Positions 32,270 through 42,039 of a stretch of 64,000 nucleotides of DNA are shown here, piece after piece. The position numbers and the translations under genes were made by a program. Numbering within the stretch: the stretch's first letter is position 1; every line of letters starts with the position of its first letter. The notes beneath the pieces were generated by a model. The model was not told the origin of the DNA. It was given only the letters and a program-made list of their open reading frames with translations, and ran no database searches. Source of the DNA: Linum tenue (lineage: Eukaryota; Streptophyta; Magnoliopsida; Malpighiales; Linaceae); NCBI GenBank assembly GCA_946122785.1, contig CAMGYJ010000010.1:13119467-13183466 (forward strand), read 5' to 3'.

Positions 32270-34434
32270 TCAGCAACCTCCACAAAAATGCCTCTTTGGC
32301 GTGGGAGGGGAGCCAACTGCACCCTGAACAGCTTCCAAAGAACGTTTGCGGGAATCAATAACCGGATTGGTCATATTGGACCCATATTCATCAAACTCCT
32401 CGACCTCCTCTTCAAGCACCCCTTCATTCGACACCTTCGAACCGGCTACATCCCCTTTATCCAAGTCCAACATCATTTTCTCCTGATCAATAGCCAGCCC
32501 AGCCTCAAACGCCGCGACTACCTGGGAAACCCTCCCCACAACGCCTTGACCAGTTTCCAACGAGGAGGCTATGGGGATGCGTTTCTTAATTTCAAAACAC
32601 ATATTATCAGCATCCATCCCCGAGTCCTCCGAGTCACTTTGCTCGTGAGAGGCCCCACCCCTCAATGTCACCACATCGGCAACGGGTAGCACGTTCTCCC
32701 CAATCTCCTTTTTCTCACCATATATTCCTTCGCCCTCCCCACCAGATGAAAGGACAGCTGTGTGCGAGGTGGAGAGGGGAGCCTCCTTCCTACTCCCACG
32801 TGCATGGGCTGGCTCGCCATGCACAACATGGATTTTACGTGCTTTTCGAGCAGCCCGATTATCATGCCCCGGGAGTGAAGCAGCAGCACCTACATCACAC
32901 GGCTCAGTCGCAGCGGCTTTGGAGGCATTGCGACGCGAGCGCGTCTTCCCCGACTTCGCGCCGGCAGCTTTAGGAGCGTCAGGTTGACCCGCCGGAGCAG
33001 AAGGAGGCTGAACAGCCAGGTTGTTTGGTCGGCAGTGCGGGATAGTCTGCTCCGTCGGCTGAGGCGGATCCGCCATGTCGTCATCCGAGTCTTTCTCAAG
33101 AATGAGTCGACGACGTCGTGATGACTCCACCATCTCCACCGCCGGAGTCGCAGCTGTATGAGGAGGCGAAACCAGCCCCGAACGCTTCAAGTTCTGAAGG
33201 CGACGAGCCCCCTTCTTCCCTCGAGAACCCAAGCTATCCTTCTCCTTCGTTGGCGTCATCAGCTTCTGTTTCCCGCCACCACCAAGCTTAACTTTGGGAG
33301 CCCGATTAATGACGAAGCCCCTGGGACTATGACGTCTCATCGGCGAACGCTCTGGCACCTTCTCCACCTGCATTTCCGTCGGAGAGGGAGCCTCCACTTC
33401 CCGAGCAGCTGGCAAGGGCCCATCCCACTGCCGATTCACCAGGCCCTTGGATTGGGATCGACCAGCCTTATTGAGCTCCTGTCGTCCAGTCTCTGCCACC
33501 ATACCACGAGGCTGGCGATTGATCCACACCGAGCTCCTCGATCCTCCTAGCGCCATCGAGTGCCCCTCATCATCATATATTTGTCGACCCAGATTTTTGG
33601 TCGACATATGCGAGCCGAACCGTTCTTTACCATTTGGTGGGCCAAAGACACAGTCTCGTCGGGCATGGCCTACTCGACCACAATGGAAGCAGAAACTGGG
33701 CAGGAATTCGTATTTGAGGCTCACCCAAAAGCTATCTGTTTCTTCGCTGACCGCCAGCAATTGTGAGCGGAGAGGCTTAGCAAATCAATAATAGCTCGAA
33801 CTTTAATAAACCGCTCTCCCGTCTCATTGCTAGCAAAGATGTTTGAGTCAAGAACTTGTCCGACCGCAGAGGCAATGAGTTTTTGGCCAAAAAGTTTCGT
33901 ATGACAATCATCTTTAGCTCCCCAGAGTTGGATCCAAAATGGGGCCAGAGACATCTCCTCAAAATTGTGTTTGGAGATATTCGGCACCCACGAACGAAGC
34001 GTGAATAGTTTGTCTTTGATGATCCACGGGCTACGAGCTAATGCCCATTTCTTTGCCTCTTCATTCGGCAGGACAATCTCGAACAGGCCATATTTAGTGT
34101 TCAAAACCTTAAGGTGACCACGGAGTTGCCATGCATCTAGCAAACCCTCACGTAGCTCCAATGTCGAAATCGTATCTTTCATGAATAATCTCCCCAGGAG
34201 GGTGCGCGATGCACGAAACCTAGTGGACTGGACCTCCTCGAGGGAGAATTGAACAACTTGCTCATTAGCCACGTGGGTCATCGTGCACGGTACCTGCCAA
34301 TGAGAGGAACAAGTGGGGTCAATTACCGACGCACAGCACCCTAACAGTCCTTCCCCCGAGCCGAGAGAGCTTGACACAAAGAGAGAGGGAGACTGCGTAA
34401 CAGGAGAAGGCGCAGGATTAATGAAGAACCCCAT
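32270..34434 (-). pseudogene. LINE ORF1 (DUF4283 and zinc knuckle), frameshifted
   Basis: The start is the ATG at 34434. The first 237 codons contain the DUF4283-type RNA-binding region of plant L1 ORF1 (FMKDTISTLELREGLLDAWQ, MSLAPFWIQLWGAKDD). The following open frame (33760-32270) has the CCHC knuckle CFHCGRVGHARRDC and a long basic, low-complexity tail. The two frames overlap at 33721-33760 and differ by one phase, so a single indel near the overlap separates them. The protein would bind LINE RNA in the ribonucleoprotein particle. Confidence 0.8.
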
Positions 34435-35003
34435 ACCTGAACACTCGGTGGCAGGAAGAGGTTGAGACGCGGGTTCGGCAGGCTTGGTATCGCAGGGAGT
34501 TTTCCGAAAGAGAGATAGGAAAACACCTCTTAGTCAGCGATGGTTTAAATACCAAGGTGAGGCCTCGATCAAATTGACCCCGCGCCGGGGAGATACGTAT
34601 TCGAGTACGAGTTTTAATGGGAAACAGACTCCCATAAATAATAGAGTAATTTGTTAGTGAACGGTAATTTGGATTTCTGTTTATATAGATTAACAATACT
34701 TCCCGGTCCACACAGAACATTATGCCACTCAACAACAAGCTTCTTCAAAACCAACAACGATTGCTTTGGTTAATTGGCTTTTTATTTGTATACTACGTAC
34801 ATGCAAACATTACAAATTATTTCAAGTGAGGTATTTGGGGGTTCCTCTATTCTCAGGGAAGCTAATTGTTTCAGCCTGTAAGCCATTAATTGATAAGATT
34901 GTTGCTCGAATTAATAGTTGGAAGTTTCGGTTCCTCTCATATGCTGGTAGGGTGGAGCTTGTTAGTTTAGTACTGTATAGCTTACACCAGTATTGGATGG
35001 CAG

Positions 35004-35386
35004 TAGGGGTGTCCATTCGATTTTGGTTTTTTGGGTTTACCAAAAAATGAGCCAATTATATACATTTTCGGTTTTTCGGGTTCGGGTTCATTTCGGGTTT
35101 CGGGTTTTTCGGTTTCGGATTCGGATTCGATTTTGCTTATCGGGTTTTCGGGTTCTGGCTAAAAACCTCCAATGAATAGAACTCAGCCCGTATTCTTAGG
35201 CGTTCGGGTTTTCAGGTTTCGGTTTTGCTTTAACCGAACCCGAACCCGATAAGGAATTTTCGGGTTTTTGGTAACCAGAACCCGCAAGTCCTTATCGGGT
35301 TCGGGTTTGGTTTCAGTGATTTTTTGTTTCGGGTTTTTTTGGTTTTCGGTTCGGGTAACCCAACCCGACCCGAACTGACACCCCTA
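35004..35386. mobile_element. hAT-type MITE, GGTTCGGG-rich
   Basis: The terminal inverted repeat TAGGGGTGTC opens the element, with its complement GACACCCCTA at the end. The 8-bp target duplication GATGGCAG flanks it (34996-35003 and 35387-35394). The inside is made of cgggttt/ttcgggttcggg words on the left and aacccgaaccc words on the right. It splits the LINE fragment. Length 383 bp. Confidence 0.88.
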
Positions 35387-35536
35387 GATGGCAGTCTTTC
35401 TCCTTCCAAAGGCAGTGATAAGGGAAGTGGAGGGCATTTGTAGCAACTTCTTATGGGGAGTGGGTTAGAGTGGTAGAGTCAAAGCAAAGATAGGGTGGAA
35501 GAATCTAACTTATCCTAAGAAGGAGGGGGTCTGGGG

Positions 35537-36184
35537 TTGAGGGACTTAGCAACTTGGAATATAGCTTATGTTACTCGACATATCTGGCTCCTATTATTGA
35601 AGCATGGTTCTTTATGGGTTGCGTGGATCAATGTTTATAAGCTGGAAGGCCAGGACTTATGGTTATATGAGGGTGGTTCTAGTTCTTGGAACTGGAAAAG
35701 AATTCTTAAAACGAGGCAAAAGGTAAGTGCACAGATTCATCAGCAAGGGCAAGATGTATATTGGGATCAGGGAAAAATGGAGACTTTCTCAATAAGGAGG
35801 GTATGGGAAACTTTAAGACCAAAGAAGCAGAAAGTAGTATGGTTTAAACTGTTATGGCAGGGCAGTTCCATCCCTCGTAATAGATTCATTACTTGGCTAA
35901 TTCTGAACAGAGCAGTTACAACAAAAGGGAAGATGGTGAAATGGGGATTTACAGGTAACCTGGGTTGTGTGTTCTGCAACTGTTTGTTGGAAACTTCAGA
36001 TCACTTGTTTGCTGAATGTGTGATGTATAGGCAAATGATATGCAAGCTATTTGGCAGGAGTTCAGGGGTCTCATCTTCCCTGGACAGTGAGCTTGTTTGG
36101 TTACAGCAGGGTTTTGGGTCTAAAACGATAACATCTCAAGTTGGCAGAGCTATGTGGCAAAGCTTGGTTAGTGTGGTGTGGTAA
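35537..36184 (+). pseudogene. LINE ORF2 C-terminal fragment
   Basis: The open frame contains WNIAYVTRHIWLLLLKHGSL, FSIRRVWETLRPKKQKV-type sequence and the zinc-binding motif CVFCNCLLETSDHLFAEC (zf-RVT). It belongs to the truncated LINE at 34819-36404 and has no reverse transcriptase core, so it cannot act on its own. Confidence 0.85.
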
Positions 36185-36657
36185 GAAAGGTGCAGTAGGG
36201 TGCACTCAGGTAAACGTAGGGACAGTGACGTATTGTGCAAGGTTATACGAGAGGAAGTGATAGGGATTTTTGGTAGGCAAGTATATGATTCTTTGTATAG
36301 CATATTATACAGGTGAAAGGTTTTGGGTTGTTATCTCCTAACTAACAAGGATGTTGCTAGTACTACTTTTGATGAAATGAAAGATACCCGATTGAAAAAA
36401 AAAACATTACAAATTTTATGCAGTTACAAATTTGGTATATATATAATACGTTGTATAAAATAAGATCACAAAAGTATAGAATCTAGATGACGAAGTATAT
36501 ATACAGGATTACTATCTATACAAAATCAAATTACACATGATACAATGATGATAAAAAAAAGTTTATAAACTAGGATTACATGATAGCATACAAATCTTAT
36601 AACATGTAATGTATAGAAAGTAAAAGTACTTGGTATATAAATCGGATAAAAAAATTA

Positions 36658-37681
36658 GGCAAAATACAGCTGTATATCCACAACTACTAGGTTTGAGACA
36701 AATATATCCATAACTATCGAAATACACGAAATATCCATTTTCGTCCACTCCGTTAACTTCGTCAGTTAACTTGATGACTGGACATACGGTGGATGCTTAG
36801 TTGGCGTGTTTCTGACCCCACTAAATGACATGGATTAAAAGAGAAAAAAAATTTAGGCAAAATACAGTTGTATATCCGCAACTATCAGGTTTGTGACAAA
36901 TATATCCACAACTATCGAAATACACGAAATATCCAAAAAATCGGAAGGTTGTGTGACAAATCTATCCATTTTCGTCTGAAACTATAACGGTGTGTCAGAC
37001 GGCGTTAAATTGAATAACAGAATGCTGAATCGATGTCATCTCACCTGCCACATAAGCCAAAAGGCAACCATGGCGCCGACTGCATAGAAGCCGTCGGAGT
37101 AAAAGGGAGGCAATGGTTGGGGATTGTGGTAGGGTTATTTGGGGATGGAGGCGTCGATCGGAGGAGGATCAGTGGTTATCGGGCGTGTTTCTTGGTTGGA
37201 TTTTTAGTCTTGATGTCTTTGTTTTTTAGGGTTTAAAAAAATCTATTTTAATCCACGTCATTCAGTAGGGTTAGAAACACGCCAACTAAGCATTCACCGT
37301 TTGTCCAGTCATCAAGTTAACTGACGGAGTTAACGGAGTAGACGGAAATGGATATTTCATGTATTTCGATAGTTGTGGATATATTTGTCACAAACCTGAT
37401 AGTTGTGGATATACAGCTGTATTTTGCCTTTATTCAACTAGCCTATTTGGCATCTACGTGTAAAGTTTGGTTGCTTTTTTGCTTATGTGGCAGGTGAGAT
37501 GGCATTGATTCAACATTCTGTTAGTCAATTTATCGTCGTCTGACACGCCATTATAGTTTCAGACGGAAGTGGATAGATTTGTCACACAACCTTCCGATTT
37601 TTGGATATTTCGTGTATTTCGATAGTTGTGGATATATTTGTCACAAACTTGATAGTTGTGGATATACAATTGTATTTTGCC
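36658..37681. mobile_element. Mutator-like inverted-repeat element with interleaved arms
   Basis: The element begins GGCAAAATACAGCTG and ends CAATTGTATTTTGCC; aaaaaatta stands on both sides (36649-36657, 37682-37690), a 9-bp duplication as in Mutator-like elements. Two arms on the left, A (36658-36855) and B (36856 to about 37080), share their first 95 bases or so. Their inverted counterparts on the right come in the order A' (about 37235-37428) and B' (about 37474-37681). A short plus-strand open frame at 37033-37236 in the middle has no recognised domain. Confidence 0.75.
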
Positions 37682-37690
37682 AAAAAATTA

Positions 37691-38307
37691 CGCAAAACGT
37701 ATTATAAAACTATAGTTACACAGTATAAGAACCTAATCACAAAACTTACAGAACATATCATAGAATATGCAAAGCAGACTAGAAAATATATAAATTCCCA
37801 TCACTTCCCCTCCCTCCTTTGATATCCTTTCTTTTCTCCTCCCGCCAGCATTTCCACTGGCTCATCTCTAGCTACATGCCTACATCTTTCTCTCTTCCGA
37901 CCGTTGTCTTCAACCACTATCTCTGGTTTAAGATCAATTAAGAAAATTATTATTTTGTTTCTACTAAACACATAGATTAGTTATATAATTATTTTCTTAC
38001 CTTTTACTTACAAAATTAAAATCAGAACAGCAAACTAAAAAGTAAAACGAAGCTAACCATATGACTAAAACAACCCACAAGACACCCGATCATTAGTCTG
38101 ATCGATCGCCGCCATAACTAAACATGTGTTTGGAAAAGAAAAGTTGAAAAGGTGTAAAGGATCGTTGATTGAAAAGTAGTTAGCATGTGTGTGTACAGTA
38201 CTGAATAAATACTGGAGCCATGCATTCACAAAAGAGAATAACACAACATGATGGAACGCGGAGATTATAATTATTATAGGCCTCTGAACCGAAAAGCAAA
38301 GTTAGTA
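37691..38307. other. Intergenic DNA, nothing recognised
   Basis: AT-rich sequence with a CT-rich patch near 37800-37930. No open frame with a recognisable product and no repeat ends were found. Confidence 0.4.
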
Positions 38308-38316
38308 CAGGAAATG

Positions 38317-39478
38317 GAGATTTTTCCAAAAATAGCACTGTTTAAAAAAGAATTCTAAAAATAGCACCCAACTCCGAAAAATTTCAAAAATAGCACCATT
38401 TTTGTAAAACCGCCGCCTGGATGTGCGTTTTTTGATGAAAACGCCACCCGAGGGCGCGTTTTTCGATGAAAACCACACTGGTAGGGAGCGGTTTTGCAGA
38501 CCGCACCCCCAGGGTGCGTTTTGGTTGCAAACCGCACCCCCAGGGTGCGTTCTGCGTTTTTTTTTTGAAAAATCCTAACTTAGGTGGAAACTTCAAACGA
38601 ACGTATCTTTATGTTCGGGTATCCGATCGTCGCGAATTTTTTTTTATTCCGCATAACTTTTTGAGATCTTGCAAGCCGAAGACTGCCAAAGGTGGTTTGG
38701 TCTCGCCTTCGTCCCAAAAAATGTCGTTTGCTACCCTGAACGAACTTTTTTCCGATTTCGTCAAACTTTGGACACCATAACTTTGTGCTCCAAAATCCAA
38801 ACGACATGAATTTTTTTTTATTTCGCATAAATTTTTAAGGAATACAACTTTTATCATAGATATAATTTCAAAATGTACGTGGATTGCTGAGAAGGGAAGA
38901 TAAGCTATTCCCAAAATCCTGTATATCCAAAAATAATTCCTGTTTTGAAAATACATTCCTAGTAAAAATTGTAGTCCTTAAAAAGTTATGCGAAATAAAA
39001 AAAAAATCATGCCGTTTGGATTTGGAGCACAAAGTTACGGTTGTCCAAAGTTTGACGAAATCGGAAAAAAGCTCGTTCGGGGTAGCAAACGACATTTTTT
39101 TGTACGAAGGCGAGACCAAACCACCTTTGGCAGTCTTCGGCTTGCAAGATCTCAAAAAGTTATGCGGAATCAAATAAAAAATCGCGACGATCGGATACCC
39201 GAACATAAAGATACGTTGGTTTGAAGTTTCCACCTAAGTTAGAATTTTAAAAAAAAAAGAAAAAAAAAAGGCAGAACGCACCCTGGGGGTGCGGTCTGCA
39301 AAACCGCTCCCTACCAGTGCGGGTTTCATCGAAAAACGCGCCCTCGGGTGGCGTTTCATCGAAAAACGCACCTCCGGGTGGCGGTTTTACAAAAATGATA
39401 CTATTTTTTGAATTTTTCGGAGTTGGGTGCTATTTTTGGAATTTTTTTTTTAAAGAGTGCTATTTTTGGAAAAATTTC
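38317..39478. mobile_element. 1.16-kb palindromic Mutator-like element
   Basis: Two arms of about 550 bp are near-perfect inverted copies (for example cgcacccccagggtgcg at 38504 against its match near 39275, and the ccaaaaatagcac ends). The centre is near 38880-38920. The 9-bp sequence caggaaatg flanks it (38308-38316, 39479-39487). Open frames in it are mirror images of each other and are not genes. Each outer arm contains several about 30-bp GC-rich hairpin modules. Confidence 0.8.
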
Positions 39479-39777
39479 CAGGAAATGTGTTACACAACAC
39501 AAGGCACGGGAAATTTCCAACTATTTTTGTAGGAGCACTAGACTCGCTGTCGCTGACCGTTGCTGCCCATCAGTTTGGTTTTAGTACGTTTCCTGGCAAG
39601 TGCAGTAGAAATGATTTCTTTCCTTTAATTTTATTTACCCTGCTCTCCTCGCCCGCCATTTATGAATAGTGCTTACTAGCAGCCAGCCAGTTTTCTTTTC
39701 TGCCCTGCTAATGCAATGATCAGAGATGATAATGGGTTAGGAATAGTTCTACTATACTATAAAGTATTAGTGTTTGA

Positions 39778-40003
39778 ATGTACAATTTGAAGTTGTATTA
39801 TAACGTTAAATGTATAAGTTCATGTTTTATTATAAAGGAACTTGTACACTTATGTTATGGTACAACTTGAAGTTATACCATCACATAAAGGTACAAATTC
39901 AAGTTGTACTATAAAAGAATTTGTACAAAAGAGTACATGTACAATCTGAAATTGCACCATAACATTAAATGTACAACTCCAAGTTGTACCATAAAGGTAA
40001 AAA
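39778..40003. repeat. Degenerate repeat of GTACAA/TTGTAC words
   Basis: The words aagttgtac, gtacaacttgaag and accataa recur about every 50-60 bp in both directions, giving many small hairpins. No coding potential. Confidence 0.6.
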
Positions 40004-40353
40004 ACTATAGCACCAATGATATATAGCATTGTAAAATTCCGCATAGGTTGGATTCGGTTGAATTTTTTCTAAAACCCAAACCAAATGCAGCGAACTTACT
40101 CATTAAAAAAATATCGTAAAGTACGTACTTATTAGGTTTTAGAAGAGAAAACCCAACTCAATTCACGATACACATGGGTTTACTACTTTACGACCATAAC
40201 TATATATGTTGTTTCTTCTAACACCTACATTGTAATGTTATCGAAATTTTTTCTACAAATATATGTCCGTGAAGACTACTAACATCCATAAAGACTAACT
40301 ACATGGGTTGCTTTTTGGCAAAATCGAAACTCAATCCGCAAATTCAAAAGCGG

Positions 40354-40532
40354 TGTTATAAACGCGCTGCTACGGATCGGGAAATCGCCGGAATCGACAA
40401 AGCAAGAATACGAGAGCGAGAATCGAAAGACACAGACACACGATTTACGTGGTTCACTAACACGATGTGTGTCAGCGAGACCCCCGGTTACCAGTCGTAG
40501 CGGCTGATAATCCGATTCAAGTCATATCAACA
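40354..40532 (+). repeat. Internally deleted solo-LTR-like copy
   Basis: It starts TGTTATAAACGCGCTG and ends CATATCAACA like the copy at 44508-44914 but lacks about 225 bp between the two ends. The gap lies at a cagcgag-like word present on both sides. The flanks agcgg and agctg match at four of five bases. It lies about 550 bp upstream of the peroxidase ATG. Confidence 0.7.
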
Positions 40533-40966
40533 AGCTGATAATAAAAAACTGTCAATCCTGAATTTTACCGACTATGACTGTTTTAAATCAGATCGAGTAC
40601 CCCATGAATTTGGATTAATTGACATCCCTAGCAGTGATTCCTTTTCCATAACAGCGACCACTTTGTTTATGGGATTAATGAGCTGGTTAACTGTGTTGAC
40701 GTTTTCACATACGGACAAGCCTGACTTTATCCAATCAAATCCATATATTAAAAAATAAATACATGTATAAGAGATCGGGGTGATGAGTTTGGTAAGAAAG
40801 TTCAAAGGTAATCCAAGCAAGAAATGGTACACCCGACCCGACTCTCAATATTGAGCCAAATATTATATCCATAATACACTAGTCCTAGAGATCAGAAACG
40901 TACATACGCGTTAATAATGTCAGAAGCATTCAGCTTTGACTTTCAACGCAGTTTCGTTGGCCGTTC

Positions 40967-40977
40967 CTATATATAAA
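40967..40977 (+). promoter_or_regulatory. Peroxidase TATA box
   Basis: CTATATATAAA lies about 105 bp before the ATG at 41080 and is followed by a CT-rich leader (ctctctctatctctct). A W-box-like TTGACT stands at 40936-40941, as expected for WRKY-controlled stress genes; that role is inferred. Confidence 0.7.
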
Positions 40978-41079
40978 CCCCGATGCAATGCAACTCTCTC
41001 ATCAACCTCAATATTTCCCATCTCTCTCTATCTCTCTATCATCATCATTCAGACTTGAGCACGTAGCCGTATAACAATA

Positions 41080-42039
41080 ATGGCCACCTTCCACTACTTC
41101 CTGCTGCTACTCCTCATCAGCAGTGTCGCTGTAAACCACACCCAAGCTCAGCTCACCACAAACTTCTACGCCAGCTCCTGCCCCAACGCACTCTCCACAA
41201 TACGAACCTCCATAAGGACGGGCATCGCCAGGGAGAGAAGAATGGCGGCCTCCCTCCTCCGTCTCCACTTCCACGACTGCTTCGTCCAGGGCTGCGACGC
41301 CTCCATACTCCTCGACCAATCCCCAACCATCACCACCGAGAAAACCGCCCCACCAAACGACAAGTCCGCCAGGGGCTACCAACTCATCGACGCCGCCAAA
41401 GCCCAACTCGAGAGAATCTGCCCCGGCGTCGTTTCGTGCGCGGACGTTCTCGCGGTCGCGGCGAAAGAAGCCTCCGCCTACGTGGGAGGCCCCGCGTGGG
41501 ACGTGAAGCTCGGGAGGAGAGACTCCACCGCGGCATTCCCTGACGTGGCGCTGACCGACCTCCCGTTCTTCAAGGCCGATCTCCAGACTCTGATCGATAA
41601 CTTCGGGGCGAAAGGGCTGAGCCCGAGAGACATGGTGGCTCTCTCCGGGGCCCATACTCTGGGCCAGGCCCAATGCTTCACTTTTAGAGACAGGATCTAT
41701 AGCAACGGCACGGAGGATATCGACGCTGGATTCGCTAGCACACGGAGGCGCCGATGCCCGGCGGTCGGAGGGGACGATGCGCTGGCGCCGTTGGATTTGG
41801 TGACGCCGAATTCGTTTGATAATAATTACTTCAGGGATCTTGTGCAGAGGAAAGGGCTCCTTGTGTCTGACCAGGTTCTGTACAGCGGTGGCTCCACCAA
41901 TAGCATTGTGGAGGAGTATAGTCGGAGTCCTTCGAGGTTTAGTGCGGATTTCGCCGCCGCCATGGTCAGGATGGGTGATATTCAGCCGCTCATGGGTTCT
42001 GCTGGCCAGATCAGGAGGATTTGTGGCGCCGTCAACTAA
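41080..42039 (+). CDS. Class III secretory peroxidase
   Basis: The intact 319-residue ORF encodes a haem peroxidase (EC 1.11.1.7) that oxidises phenolics with hydrogen peroxide in the cell wall or apoplast. Residues 1-23 form a signal peptide, with likely cleavage before QLTTNFY. Distal site: Arg61, Phe64, His65 in RLHFHDCF. Proximal haem ligand: His192 in SGAHTLGQ. All eight conserved cysteines are present (34, 67, 72, 114, 120, 199, 226, 315), enough for four disulfides. One likely N-glycosylation site is Asn209. The length is normal for the family. It has no introns, while most family members have up to three. GC-rich codons contrast with the AT-rich surroundings. A TATA box and CT-rich leader precede it, so expression is plausible. 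The particular substrate cannot be told from sequence. Confidence 0.95.
   Translation: MATFHYFLLLLLISSVAVNHTQAQLTTNFYASSCPNALSTIRTSIRTGIARERRMAASLLRLHFHDCFVQGCDASILLDQSPTITTEKTAPPNDKSARGYQLIDAAKAQLERICPGVVSCADVLAVAAKEASAYVGGPAWDVKLGRRDSTAAFPDVALTDLPFFKADLQTLIDNFGAKGLSPRDMVALSGAHTLGQAQCFTFRDRIYSNGTEDIDAGFASTRRRRCPAVGGDDALAPLDLVTPNSFDNNYFRDLVQRKGLLVSDQVLYSGGSTNSIVEEYSRSPSRFSADFAAAMVRMGDIQPLMGSAGQIRRICGAVN

Larger units (their letters stand above)
28063..34740 (-). mobile_element. Nearly full-length L1 LINE with RNase H
   Basis: On the minus strand the element has a 5' leader from about 34740, ORF1 (34434-32270), a 57-base gap, ORF2 (32212-28106) and an A tail (T run at 28063-28070). I see only one frameshift in ORF1 and one in-frame stop in ORF2, so it is far better kept than the LINE at 10685. 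The right boundary is approximate and I could not match target duplications. Confidence 0.8.
34819..36404 (+). mobile_element. 5'-truncated L1 LINE with target duplication
   Basis: The sequence cattacaaatt (34808-34818) is repeated right after the A tail (36395-36404) at 36405-36415; with neighbouring A residues the match extends to 14 bases. Between them lies the end of an L1 ORF2: YLGVPLFSGKL, a region interrupted by a MITE, then the zinc-binding part. This is a textbook target-primed insertion, cut short at the 5' end. It is the same family as the LINE at 10685-14752. Confidence 0.88.
39540..40834 (+). repeat. Peroxidase upstream region, duplicated at 2.8-3.3 kb
   Basis: Blocks at 39540-39680, 40625-40740 and 40775-40834 match 2820-3316 in order. 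The copy here is expanded by a degenerate repeat (39778-40003) and an LTR fragment (40354-40532). Confidence 0.7.

Noticed and set aside
37033..37236. Possible captured gene fragment in the inverted-repeat element
   Set aside because: Short, no recognised motif, and it overlaps one inverted arm.
38466..39233. Several ORFs of 70-121 codons on both strands
   Set aside because: They mirror each other across the palindrome and show no protein-like features.
38317..39478. CRISPR-like array in the about 30-bp repeat modules
   Set aside because: Modules are few, imperfect and mirrored across a palindrome in a plant genome, without conserved repeats and variable spacers; a transposon arm explains them.
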